Source of the DNA: Candidatus Gastranaerophilales bacterium | GTDB taxonomy: Bacteria; Cyanobacteriota; Vampirovibrionia; Gastranaerophilales; Gastranaerophilaceae | Length of the DNA: 19,294 nt | NCBI GenBank assembly: GCA_947628355.1 | Contig: CANQZO010000008.1 | Location: forward strand, 1-19,294 | Direction: 5' to 3' | In this document: positions 8,043-15,710 of the stretch, piece by piece | Layout of the letters: every line of letters begins with the position of its first letter | Numbering within the stretch: the stretch's first letter is position 1 | Notes under the pieces: model-generated | What the model was told of the DNA's origin: nothing | What the model saw: the letters and a program-made list of their open reading frames with translations, nothing else | Databases searched by the model: none | Translations under genes and position numbers: made by a program

Positions 8043-9092
8043 TTATATTTCTTCAAATTGTTTTTTATATGTGCATTTTAATAATTTATCCATATCAAAA
8101 TCTTTAGGAACTACTTTCCCTTTTGAATATGAAATTTCATCTTTTGCAAGTGAGGCTACATCGGTTCTGTTTATAAGATAATCGTAATCCCCCTCATTAA
8201 TAATTCTTCTTTTTATTTCGGCAATTATTCCGAAAATATACTTATTTTTATTATCTTTCCCGTTGTAGTCCAGCAGCATTGCGGATTTTTCAAATTCGTT
8301 CAATGCTTCTTTATTAAAATTCATACTTCTTAAAAGCAGGGCAAAATTATAATGTGCTTCAAAACTTTTCGGATTTATATTGATTGCATCGCAATATTCA
8401 AGTGCGGCCTTTTTATAGTCACCCAATAAATGATTTGTCAGTGCGTGGTTGTATGTATTATCATAATCATCTTTTAAATATTTTTCTGCATTAGTGTACG
8501 CTTCTTCGGCTTTTTTCAAATATTTTACGGCAGTTTGAGTTTTGTCTCCCATATATACCGCTTTTCCGCGATATGCCAGCCCCATATTGTAATATGCTAA
8601 GCCTTTATTCACTTTTGTAACTTCTTTATTATTAAAGATAAACGGAATATTAACCGTGAAGGGATTTGAATTTACTACTCTGCCGTATTCCTGTATTGCT
8701 TTATCGTAGTCGGCAAGTTTTTCAGAGAGTATTATACCTAAATCCATTCTGCATATCATAAAATTAGGACTGTATCTGAGTGCCTGTTCATAAGCATTTA
8801 CCGCTTCATAATAGTTTTCAAAACTTACATATATATTGCCAAGATTGCACCCTGCCCTTGAATGCCCCGGATAATGCCTGAGTGCTGTTTTATACATGTC
8901 GATTGCTTTTTGGTATTCCTTTTGCCGATAGGCTTTATCGCCTTTATTTACGTAATAAAACCCTATACATTTATGATATTGTCTGAAATAAAAGTCGCGA
9001 TAAAAATACAAAGATGCTATAAATGTAATCATCAGAATACATAAAAACACCTTTGTTACTTTTAATTTAAGCAGTTTTATTATAAAATCCAC
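8043..9092 (-). CDS. membrane-anchored TPR protein
   Basis: A 349-residue protein. Residues about 13-29 are a hydrophobic segment (VFLCILMITFIASLYFY), likely an N-terminal anchor. The rest is TPR repeats with the usual A/G/Y/P spacing, for example KGDKAYRQKEYQKAIDMYKTA, ENYYEAVNAYEQALRYSP, DYDKAIQEYGRVVNSNP, GDYKKAALEYCDAININP and NFNKEALNEFEKSA. TPRs bind proteins, so an adaptor role at the membrane is likely; the partner is unknown. The start is GTG, strongly supported by GGAG six bases upstream; no ATG lies nearby. It begins 22 bases after the gyrB stop and ends one base before the ATG of the diguanylate cyclase, so it sits inside the operon and may assist its cyclase or transglycosylase neighbours (inference). 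No enzyme domain is visible. Confidence 0.85.
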   Translation of the reverse strand: MDFIIKLLKLKVTKVFLCILMITFIASLYFYRDFYFRQYHKCIGFYYVNKGDKAYRQKEYQKAIDMYKTALRHYPGHSRAGCNLGNIYVSFENYYEAVNAYEQALRYSPNFMICRMDLGIILSEKLADYDKAIQEYGRVVNSNPFTVNIPFIFNNKEVTKVNKGLAYYNMGLAYRGKAVYMGDKTQTAVKYLKKAEEAYTNAEKYLKDDYDNTYNHALTNHLLGDYKKAALEYCDAININPKSFEAHYNFALLLRSMNFNKEALNEFEKSAMLLDYNGKDNKNKYIFGIIAEIKRRIINEGDYDYLINRTDVASLAKDEISYSKGKVVPKDFDMDKLLKCTYKKQFEEI

Positions 9093-9114
9093 TTTTTACT
9101 CCGAAATTAAGGAT

Positions 9115-11559
9115 TTAAGTATCTATATTTGTTGCGTATACTGCGTTATTTTCTATAAATTCACGTCTTGGTTCTACGTTGTCGCCCATTAACACGTCAA
9201 ACAATTGGTCTGCCATCATTGCATCTTCAATTGTTACCTTTAATAAAGTTCTGTTGGCGGGATCCATTGTTGTTTCCCACAGCTGCTGAGGCATCATTTC
9301 ACCAAGCCCTTTAAATCGTTGAATACCTACTCCTTTTTTGCCTCGTTCTTCTATTATTCGTTGAAGTTCGGTAAATGAAGTAATTGTTAAATCTTCAGTT
9401 CCTGTATTTAAGTTTAATGATTTTTCTTCCTCAAACAAAAACTCTCTTATTAGCGGATATGTTGATTTTATTTTCCCGAATTCATTTGATTTAACAAGGT
9501 TTTGCGTAACAGATACAGGCTCTGTTCCCTCGCCAAGTTCAACCTTTATGGAATATTTACATGTTTCTGGATTTTGTTTAAGGCTTACGGAGTAATCTTT
9601 TGCTTCCGTAATTCCGTAATTTTCCGCGTGGTCTTTTACGTAATGCTGAAGATATGCGATTATTTCTTCCATTCTGTTCGGGTTATCGAAATCCTCGGGG
9701 GTTATGTCGGCTCTGACAAGTCCTCTTATTACAACAGAGGGAACGGCATTTATTATCGGGCTGTTAAATGAGTTGTAATATCCGGACATATTTCCGATTA
9801 ATGAAACCAATGCTTCATTTGAACATACTTTATCTTTTGAATTATCGCAAAGGGTAAGACCTGTTGTGCCTCTTTCACGGAGGGTTTTATCTAAAGCCCT
9901 GTCGTCATATAAATATTCTGAGTTCTTGCCTATTGTTAATTTATATAACGGAGGCTGTGCTATATATATATATCCGTTATCTATTAACGGTTTAGCGTAT
10001 CTGAAGAAAAATGTCAGAAGCAATGTTCTGATATGGGCGCCGTCAACATCGGCATCGGTCATAAATATAATTTTGTGGTAGCGCAGTTTGTCTATATTAA
10101 CGTCATCTTCATTTTTGCTGATATTAATTCCTATTGCTTGAATTAACGATTGAATTTCGTTATTTCCGTATATTTTATCAAGTCTTGCACGTTCCACATT
10201 TAAGATTTTACCTCTTAACGGCAGTATGGCCTGAAACATTCTGTTTCTGCCCTGCTTAGCACTTCCGCCCGCAGAGTCACCCTCAACAATGTACAGTTCG
10301 CATTTTTCAGGTTCGCGGTTTGAGCAATCGGCTAATTTCCCGGGGAGTGTTGAATTTTCAAGCACGGATTTTCTTCTTGTTAAATCTCTTGCTTTTCTTG
10401 CCGCTTCACGTGCTCTTTGTGCCTGCAATATTTTTTCGATTATAAGTTTTGCGGATTTGGGGTTAAATTCAAGCCATTCTTGAAATTTCTCGCGCACTAC
10501 ATCATTTACGGCACTTTGAGCTTCGGTATTGCCGAGTTTTTCTTTTGTCTGACCTTCAAACTGAGGTTCACCCAGTTTAACACTGACAATTGCCGTTAAA
10601 CCTTCACGAACATCATCGCCTGTTACATTCGGGTCAGAGTCTTTTAATAAGTTATTTTTTCTTGCGTAATCATTTAATACACGGGTTATTGCGTTTCTGA
10701 AGCCCGTTAAGTGAGTTCCGCCCTGATGGGTATTGATATTATTTGCGAAACTCAATACCGACTCATTATATGCGTCGGTGTATTGCAGTGCAATTTCAAC
10801 CGCTATATCGTCTACGGTTTTATCTATATAAACGGGTTTTTCAAACATTACATTTTTATTTTTATTTAAAAATTCAACATAACTGCCTATTCCGCCCTCA
10901 TAGTGAAAATCTTCCGTATGGTCATTTTTTGCATCAATGAAAGTTATTTTTAACCCTTTATTTAAGAATGCCATTTCTCTTAGTCTTGTGGCAATAACTT
11001 CTCTGTCCATTACGGTTGTTTCTTTAAAAATCTCAGGGTCGGGCCAAAATGTTGATTTTGTCCCCGTTTTATCTGTTTCTCTTATTTTTTCAACGGGGCC
11101 TGTCGGTTCACCTCTCATATATTCCTGACGGTGAATAAATCCGTCCCTTGACACTTCTACCACCATTTTTTCTGACAGTGCATTTACAACGGAAGCGCCT
11201 ACACCGTGAAGTCCGCCCGATACTTTATATCCGCCGTCGCCGAACTTTCCGCCTGCGTGTAATACCGTGTGTACTATTTCCAATGCGGATTTTCCGCTTT
11301 CGGGTTTTATATCAACGGGAATGCCTCGTCCGTCATCTTCTACGGTTACGCTTTCGTCTTTATTTATTGTTACTTTTATATGTTTGCAGTAACCTGCAAG
11401 TGATTCATCAATTGAGTTATCTACAATTTCATATACGCAGTGATGAAGTCCTCTTTGGCTGGTTGAGCCTATATACATTCCGGGTCTTAATCTGACTGCT
11501 TCAAGCCCCTCCAAGACTCTTATATTACTTGCATCATAATTATTTGTTTGTGTTGTCAT
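9115..11559 (-). CDS. gyrB: DNA gyrase subunit B
   Basis: An 814-residue ATPase subunit of gyrase, which with GyrA introduces negative supercoils. The N-terminal GHKL ATPase has the catalytic Glu in YEIVDNSIDE (E44), DDGRGIP at 75-81 and GGLHGVGASVVNALS at 115-129. The transducer has QTKEKLGN with K339. The TOPRIM domain has EGDSAGGSAKQGR (E426), PLRGKILNVE, and D502/D504/D506 in TDADVDGAH. The C-terminal QRFKGLGEMMPQQLWETTMDP favours GyrB over ParE. The length and the extra stretch between TOPRIM and this tail (about residues 560-735) match the long E. coli form (804 residues) rather than the short form of Bacillus. The ATG at 11559 follows GGGGA eight bases upstream and a good promoter. It is the first gene of a likely operon with a TPR protein, a diguanylate cyclase and a lytic transglycosylase. 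Confidence 0.98.
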   Translation of the reverse strand: MTTQTNNYDASNIRVLEGLEAVRLRPGMYIGSTSQRGLHHCVYEIVDNSIDESLAGYCKHIKVTINKDESVTVEDDGRGIPVDIKPESGKSALEIVHTVLHAGGKFGDGGYKVSGGLHGVGASVVNALSEKMVVEVSRDGFIHRQEYMRGEPTGPVEKIRETDKTGTKSTFWPDPEIFKETTVMDREVIATRLREMAFLNKGLKITFIDAKNDHTEDFHYEGGIGSYVEFLNKNKNVMFEKPVYIDKTVDDIAVEIALQYTDAYNESVLSFANNINTHQGGTHLTGFRNAITRVLNDYARKNNLLKDSDPNVTGDDVREGLTAIVSVKLGEPQFEGQTKEKLGNTEAQSAVNDVVREKFQEWLEFNPKSAKLIIEKILQAQRAREAARKARDLTRRKSVLENSTLPGKLADCSNREPEKCELYIVEGDSAGGSAKQGRNRMFQAILPLRGKILNVERARLDKIYGNNEIQSLIQAIGINISKNEDDVNIDKLRYHKIIFMTDADVDGAHIRTLLLTFFFRYAKPLIDNGYIYIAQPPLYKLTIGKNSEYLYDDRALDKTLRERGTTGLTLCDNSKDKVCSNEALVSLIGNMSGYYNSFNSPIINAVPSVVIRGLVRADITPEDFDNPNRMEEIIAYLQHYVKDHAENYGITEAKDYSVSLKQNPETCKYSIKVELGEGTEPVSVTQNLVKSNEFGKIKSTYPLIREFLFEEEKSLNLNTGTEDLTITSFTELQRIIEERGKKGVGIQRFKGLGEMMPQQLWETTMDPANRTLLKVTIEDAMMADQLFDVLMGDNVEPRREFIENNAVYATNIDT

Positions 11560-11589
11560 GCCTTATTCCCCAATCTTCTCGTCTATTAT

Positions 11590-11618
11590 ATTGTACTACA
11601 AAATAAAACCTGTGCCAA
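11590..11618 (-). promoter_or_regulatory. gyrB promoter, sigma-70 type
   Basis: On the minus strand, TTGGCA (11613-11618) and TACAAT (11590-11595) are separated by exactly 17 bases, each with 5/6 matches to the -35 and -10 consensus. Transcription would start near 11583, giving a leader of about 24 bases that holds the GGGGA ribosome site of gyrB. It probably drives the whole group down to the transglycosylase, since no other clear promoter lies between those genes. Confidence 0.65.
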
Positions 11619-11619
11619 A

Positions 11620-11649
11620 TTAGTAAAAGTTGTAAATTTTGGGTATAAT
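11620..11649 (+). promoter_or_regulatory. possible promoter for the histidine phosphatase gene
   Basis: A perfect TATAAT lies at 11644-11649, with a weak -35 (TTAGTA, 11620-11625) 18 bases upstream. The predicted transcription start near 11656 falls on the GGAG ribosome site (11656-11659) of the gene at 11667, so either the leader is very short or the true start lies elsewhere. It stands back to back with the gyrB promoter. Confidence 0.35.
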
Positions 11650-11666
11650 AATACCGGAGTCAGATT

Positions 11667-12293
11667 ATGTTTTTTAAACGAAAATGTAAAATAACATTTA
11701 TAAGGCACGGTGCAACAATTAACACCGAAGAAAACAGGTTATTTGATGATGAATCATATCCTGCACTCAATGCACTGGGCAGATTTGAAATGGATAGAAT
11801 TTCCAAATGGGTTAAAAACAAAGGATTAAAAATTGATAAAATTTATACAAGCTCTGCCCTTAGGACTGTTCAGAGTGCAGAAATATTATCTAAAATCTGC
11901 TCGCATGATTTTGAGATAATTCCGCAGTTAAGAAGCCGAATTGCAGGGGTGTGGAGCGGTATGACTTTTGATGATATTGAACAAAAGTATCCGCACATGC
12001 TGGAAGAATATCATAAAAATCCCGAGCATTACTGGCCCGAGGGCGGAGAAACCACGGTTGAACTTAATAAACGTGTTGCGGAGACATTAAATAATATTGT
12101 TGAACAAAATTTGGGTAAAAGAATTATTATTGTGACTCATGGAGATGTAATTCAATCAGCTGTAGCTAATGCGCTTTCCATTCCGCCGTGTAACCAGTTT
12201 AAAGTTTATATTCCGACAGGAAGCGCTACGCAAATAAGCTACTTCGAAGGTTTTGCCAGCCTTGTTTATAGCGCATACATACCGATAGAATAA
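11667..12293 (+). CDS. histidine phosphatase family protein (phosphoglycerate mutase-like)
   Basis: A 208-residue cytoplasmic enzyme of the histidine phosphatase clan, which moves phosphate through a phospho-His. It has the N-terminal FIRHGAT motif (catalytic H14 in RHG), then the family arginine in TSSALRTVQSAE, the acidic segment AGVWSGMTFDDIEQ, WPEGGET, and the second His in VTHGD (H158). The size and the WPEGGET stretch fit the small cofactor-independent phosphatases (PhoE, CobC or GpgP type) better than glycolytic mutase, which is larger. The substrate cannot be told from sequence; there are no cobalamin genes nearby to argue for CobC. The ATG follows GGAG with seven bases between. It runs into a GNAT acetyltransferase gene three bases after its stop and is divergent from gyrB. 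Confidence 0.88.
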   Translation: MFFKRKCKITFIRHGATINTEENRLFDDESYPALNALGRFEMDRISKWVKNKGLKIDKIYTSSALRTVQSAEILSKICSHDFEIIPQLRSRIAGVWSGMTFDDIEQKYPHMLEEYHKNPEHYWPEGGETTVELNKRVAETLNNIVEQNLGKRIIIVTHGDVIQSAVANALSIPPCNQFKVYIPTGSATQISYFEGFASLVYSAYIPIE

Positions 12294-12296
12294 ATT

Positions 12297-12797
12297 ATGG
12301 ATTTTTTAAATATTAAAACTGATAATCAAATAAAAGAGCTTACAATTCTTGCTTCAGAAATATGGCATGAATATTGGCCTTGCTTGTTAACTACTGAACA
12401 AATAAATTATATGGTTAATCTTTTTCAATCTTATGAAGCCGTTAAGTCTGCTATTGAAAATAAAGGTTATATATATAAAATAATAAGATACAACGGCGAA
12501 AATGCAGGATATTTTGGAGTTTGCCCCGAGGATAACAAATTATTTTTGTCAAAATTATACGTTAAAAAAGAGTTCAGACATTGCGGTATCGGGCAATCAG
12601 CCTTTGAACATATATCAGAAATTGCACGAGCTTTGAATAAAAAAATTATTTATTTAACGGTAAATAAAAATAATAAAACTTCAATTTGCGCTTATTTGAA
12701 ATGGGGATTTAAAAATGTCAAATCTGTTGTAACTGATATCGGAAGCGGATTTGTTATGGATGATTATATTATGGAGTATAATTTACAGGAAAATTAA
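12297..12797 (+). CDS. GNAT family N-acetyltransferase
   Basis: A 166-residue protein of the GNAT fold, which transfers an acetyl group from acetyl-CoA to an amine. Motif A is clear: LSKLYVKKEFRHCGIGQSAF, with the acetyl-CoA pyrophosphate loop R-H-C-G-I-G, followed by the helix FEHISEIARAL. Motif B follows as YLTVNKNNKTSICAYLKWGF, including the usual N...A...Y.k.GF ending. The acceptor is unknown; the N-terminal half is variable, as is normal in the family. The ATG comes three bases after the phosphatase stop without a convincing ribosome site, so translation probably depends on re-initiation after that gene. The last 15 bases overlap the 3' end of the convergent metal transporter gene. Confidence 0.88.
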   Translation: MDFLNIKTDNQIKELTILASEIWHEYWPCLLTTEQINYMVNLFQSYEAVKSAIENKGYIYKIIRYNGENAGYFGVCPEDNKLFLSKLYVKKEFRHCGIGQSAFEHISEIARALNKKIIYLTVNKNNKTSICAYLKWGFKNVKSVVTDIGSGFVMDDYIMEYNLQEN

Positions 12798-13562
12798 TCC
12801 TAACCCCATAATCAGCATACCTGATACTATTCCGATTATTACGTGGTGGTTTTCACCGTATTCTCTTGCTAATGGGAGCAGTGTATCAAAAGAAATATAA
12901 ACCATAATTCCCGCTACCGCTGCTGTCATTATAGATTGAGCCGGCATTATTGTTTTTAAAAGTAAAACCCCTATTAATCCTCCGATTGGTTCTGATATGC
13001 CTGATACAAACGAATATAATATTGCAAGCCGTTTTTTTCCTGTAGCGTGGAATATCGGCAGTGCTATTGCAATACCTTCGGGTATATTATGTATTGCTAT
13101 TGCTATTGCAACGGGTATTCCAAGCATTATATCCTGCGTGGATACCAAAAAAGTTGCCATACCTTCCGGAAAATTATGTAAAGTTACCGCTATTGCCGTT
13201 ATTAAACCTGCCCGCCTGATTTGATGTTTTTGGTGGCACCTTTTGGAAGTGCTCAAAAAATCAGATTCTATATGGTCGGGAACAAAATAGTCTATTAATA
13301 TGGCAATTATTATACCCGCAAAAAAACCGCCAAATGCCAGTGCTTTTGATGTTATCAATCCATATCCGCCGTTTAGCATTCGCGGTGCTTCATTCATAAG
13401 TTCGCATAAACTTATATATACCATCACTCCCGCTGAAAATCCTAAGCCAACAGACAGTGCTTTTAAATTGTTGCGTTTTACAAAAAATGTTATAAATCCG
13501 CCTAAAAGCGTTGACATGCCTGCAAATAAGGTTAATATTAACGGTAATATATATGCTTTCAT
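12783..13562 (-). CDS. zupT: ZIP family divalent metal (zinc) transporter, ZupT-like
   Basis: A 259-residue inner-membrane protein, the same length as E. coli ZupT (257), expected to import Zn2+ and perhaps Fe2+, Mn2+ or Co2+. About eight hydrophobic segments are visible. Two signature helices carry the metal site: HNFPEG at 129-134 and HNIPEG at 158-163, followed by the Glu in SGISEPIGG. The loop between helices 3 and 4 (about 96-117) has three His and one Cys (H97, C109, H110, H113), a usual place for metal-binding residues in ZIPs. The ATG has no Shine-Dalgarno site in front, and a promoter-like pair ends only four bases before it. It is divergent from the PilC-like gene. No metal-responsive repressor site was recognised. 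Confidence 0.93.
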   Translation of the reverse strand: MKAYILPLILTLFAGMSTLLGGFITFFVKRNNLKALSVGLGFSAGVMVYISLCELMNEAPRMLNGGYGLITSKALAFGGFFAGIIIAILIDYFVPDHIESDFLSTSKRCHQKHQIRRAGLITAIAVTLHNFPEGMATFLVSTQDIMLGIPVAIAIAIHNIPEGIAIALPIFHATGKKRLAILYSFVSGISEPIGGLIGVLLLKTIMPAQSIMTAAVAGIMVYISFDTLLPLAREYGENHHVIIGIVSGMLIMGLGLIFL

Positions 13563-13566
13563 AGTT

Positions 13567-13594
13567 TTTATACTATCACAAAAAATATTTACAA
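13567..13594 (-). promoter_or_regulatory. possible promoter for the metal transporter gene
   Basis: On the minus strand, TTGTAA (13589-13594), 16 bases, then TATAAA (13567-13572). Only four bases separate the -10 from the ATG, so the transcript would start at or within the start codon, which is tight for a normal discriminator. The -35 overlaps, on the opposite strand, the -35 of the divergent promoter for the PilC-like gene. Confidence 0.35.
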
Positions 13595-13617
13595 TCGCTT
13601 ATTAAAAAATATATAAT
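13588..13617 (+). promoter_or_regulatory. promoter predicting a leaderless PilC-like mRNA
   Basis: TTTACA (13588-13593, 5/6 match), an 18-base spacer and a perfect TATAAT (13612-13617). Counting six bases after the -10 puts the transcription start at 13624, the A of the ATG of the next gene. No Shine-Dalgarno sequence lies before that ATG, which agrees with a leaderless message. Confidence 0.5.
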
Positions 13618-13623
13618 TATTTT

Positions 13624-14667
13624 ATGAGTAATTATTCGCAAAACCATTCAAGTATTATTGAATTTTCTTCAAAAGAAAAAATGGAGTTTTTTAATTCATT
13701 TTATGTTTTATTTCGTTCGGCTTTTTCTTTTTTGCAAATATTTAATTCGATTTATACATCAACAAAAAATCAAAATATTAAGGCGCTTTGTTATCACTTA
13801 ATAAAAAAAATTGAAAAGGGCTGTTCGCTTGAAGAAGCCTTCTTACATTATGAAAATATTTTAGGTTTTGCTAATACGGGACTTATTGTTGCGGGTGAAA
13901 AATCGGGAAAACTTGATAAAATGCTGTTTAATATTATCAATAATCTGAAACGCGAAGATGAGTTAAAAAAATCTGTTTTATCTTCTTTAACTTATCCCAT
14001 AATTATTATTTGTATGGCAATAGCGGTATTTTTGTTTTTTAAATTTTTTGTTTTAAAAATGTTTTCATATATGGGAGAGGGAATAAGCTCTTTTGAAACG
14101 AGCAATCTGCTGATTGGTGCCGTTATCAAAATTGTTATTGTTTTTGCTATTTTAGGCGGGATTGTTTTATTCGTTTCAAAACAAAAGAAGTTTATTAATA
14201 CTGTTTTTAATATATTAAATAAACTGCCGTTGATTTCTAAAATAGTACAAAATTATAATTTCAGCAATTTTTTTGCGGTGCTTGCTCTTGCTTATGAAGC
14301 GGGGGTTAGTGCTTATAAATCGCTTGAGCTTGCTTATTCGGTAATAAGTATTCCGAGGGTTAAAATAAAATTAAATAATTCACTAAAACTTGTATCTTCG
14401 GGTAATGAAATATCATCTGCACTTCAGTGTGCCAATGTATTTTCATCTTATGCAATGTCGCAAATTTCGGCGGGTGAAAAAGCGGGTGAACTTGATAAAA
14501 TGCTTTTGCTGGTTTCTAAAGATTATGAACGCGAGCTTGATTTATCCCTAAAGGTTCTTGTAAAAGTTATTGAGCCTCTTATGCTTATTTTAGCGGGTAT
14601 TATTGTTGCTTACGTCGCCGTTAATGCTTACGCTTCTTATTATACAAATCTTTTTAATATGTTTTAA
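13624..14667 (+). CDS. type II secretion / type IV pilus inner-membrane platform protein (GspF/PilC family)
   Basis: A 347-residue polytopic protein of the GspF/PilC/TadC-like family, which forms the inner-membrane platform on which the assembly ATPase acts in type IV pili and type II secretion. Two copies of the T2SSF domain are visible: residues about 18-140 (FFNSFYVLFRSAFSFLQIF ... NTGLIVAGEKSGKLDKML) and about 215-340 (FSNFFAVLALAYEAGVSAYKS ... AMSQISAGEKAGELDKML). The repeated AGEKxGxLDKML motif is typical. Hydrophobic segments lie after the first domain (IIIICMAIAVFLFFKFFVL and IVIVFAILGGIVLFV) and at the end (LILAGIIVAYVAV). It is shorter than the usual 400 residues because the N-terminal 60 or so residues before the first domain are missing; an in-frame TAA at 13603-13605 rules out an upstream start. 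No pilin, ATPase or other assembly gene is in the window. Its stop overlaps the convergent glycosyltransferase gene by four bases. Confidence 0.88.
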   Translation: MSNYSQNHSSIIEFSSKEKMEFFNSFYVLFRSAFSFLQIFNSIYTSTKNQNIKALCYHLIKKIEKGCSLEEAFLHYENILGFANTGLIVAGEKSGKLDKMLFNIINNLKREDELKKSVLSSLTYPIIIICMAIAVFLFFKFFVLKMFSYMGEGISSFETSNLLIGAVIKIVIVFAILGGIVLFVSKQKKFINTVFNILNKLPLISKIVQNYNFSNFFAVLALAYEAGVSAYKSLELAYSVISIPRVKIKLNNSLKLVSSGNEISSALQCANVFSSYAMSQISAGEKAGELDKMLLLVSKDYERELDLSLKVLVKVIEPLMLILAGIIVAYVAVNAYASYYTNLFNMF

Positions 14668-15710
14668 ATATTAGAGGGATGTTTATTTAACATTGTATCA
14701 ATTGCGGTTTTAACCTGCTCAATTGTTATATTTTCCATGCAGGCTCTGTTATTTTCACATTTTCCTTTTAATGAGCAGGGCATACAGTCTAAATCTGATT
14801 TTATTAAAATATTATCATCCCCGATTGCACGCCATTTTTCAAACGGCATAGGCCCGTATAGCCCTATTACTTTTGTTCCGACGGATGACGCCATATGTAG
14901 TGTCCCAGAATCATTACCCACTATAAAATCAACTTTTTTTAGTACCGCCAGACTGTCTTTTAATGTTACTTTTCCGCATAAATTTACGGCAGGTATTTTT
15001 AAATTTTCCTTTATAGGCAGAGTTTCATATATTTCTTTATCCGATGGAGCGCCTATAAATATTACCTGCACACCTTTTTTATTTGTTAAATATTCAATTA
15101 TACGTGCATATTTATTAATGTCCCACACCTTTTTATCATTTGAAGCTGTAACGCTAACTACGGCTTTTGTGAGTTCATTATTTATATTGTTTAATTTAAA
15201 CAGTTCATCTGCCTTTTGATTATTGTATTCATTTATCCAATTTTCAAGATAATTGTCTTTTATAAAGATATTATCAGCTTTTAAAACATCAAGAAAACAC
15301 TCTGATTCGTGTTTTTTCGTATCGTATTTTACCCTTTTTGTCAGCAAAAATCCTCTGTTTTCGCTGTTGTAGCCTATTCTTTCTTTTATTCCCGCAAAAT
15401 AACACAATATAGCGCTTGAAAATGAACGCTTTAATACATAGGCTTTATCGTATTTTTCTTTGCGTAACAGTTTAACATAGTGCCAAAATGATTTTTTTCT
15501 GCCTTTTCCTATTTCGTATTTATGCTTTCTTGTTGTATCAAAATATATAAAATTATTTACATACGGGCAGTTTTCTATAACTTCGCCCGAGTTTGGAGCA
15601 ACAAGCATATCAATTTGCGCATTAGGGTATGCGTATCTTAAATTTCTTAAAAACGGGATTGTCAGTATCATATCGCCTATAAAACGGTATCTTACAACCA
15701 GAATTTTCAT
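14664..15710 (-). CDS. glycosyltransferase family 9 (LPS heptosyltransferase type)
   Basis: A 348-residue GT-B glycosyltransferase that should add heptose or a related sugar from a nucleotide donor to the lipid A core on the inner face of the inner membrane. The start MKILVVRYRFIGDMILTIPFLRNL is the standard GT9 opening. The donor site VGNDSGTLHMA lies at 265-274, followed by VIGLYGP. A Cys cluster near the end (C309, C312, C318, C324; DCMPCSLKGKC...CM) is common in WaaF-like members. I choose the ATG at 15710, which overlaps the lpxK stop as TAATG and has GGAG four bases upstream; an ATG four codons earlier (15722) would place that ribosome site inside the gene. Linkage to lpxK and the Mla genes supports a lipopolysaccharide role. 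WaaC, WaaF and WaaQ types cannot be separated here. Confidence 0.92.
   Translation of the reverse strand: MKILVVRYRFIGDMILTIPFLRNLRYAYPNAQIDMLVAPNSGEVIENCPYVNNFIYFDTTRKHKYEIGKGRKKSFWHYVKLLRKEKYDKAYVLKRSFSSAILCYFAGIKERIGYNSENRGFLLTKRVKYDTKKHESECFLDVLKADNIFIKDNYLENWINEYNNQKADELFKLNNINNELTKAVVSVTASNDKKVWDINKYARIIEYLTNKKGVQVIFIGAPSDKEIYETLPIKENLKIPAVNLCGKVTLKDSLAVLKKVDFIVGNDSGTLHMASSVGTKVIGLYGPMPFEKWRAIGDDNILIKSDLDCMPCSLKGKCENNRACMENITIEQVKTAIDTMLNKHPSNI

Noticed and set aside
8039..8056. TTG at 8056 as start of the diguanylate cyclase
   Set aside because: It would overlap the upstream gene and has no ribosome site, while the ATG at 8041 follows the upstream stop directly.
11148..11495. Open frame of 115 codons on the + strand, Arg/Leu-rich
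   Set aside because: It is antisense to the conserved ATPase domain of gyrB; the composition reflects the complement of gyrB codons.
12783..12796. AGGA...TCCT inverted repeat at the GNAT/transporter junction
   Set aside because: A four-base stem with no T run is expected by chance and lies within both coding ends.
14650..14675. AT-only inverted repeat (TAATAT/ATATTA) at the PilC-like/GT9 junction
   Set aside because: The stem is short and lacks G-C pairs and a T run, so it is too weak to call as a terminator.
14737..15219. Open frame of 160 codons on the + strand
   Set aside because: It is antisense to the GT9 gene, with no recognisable domain or ribosome site.
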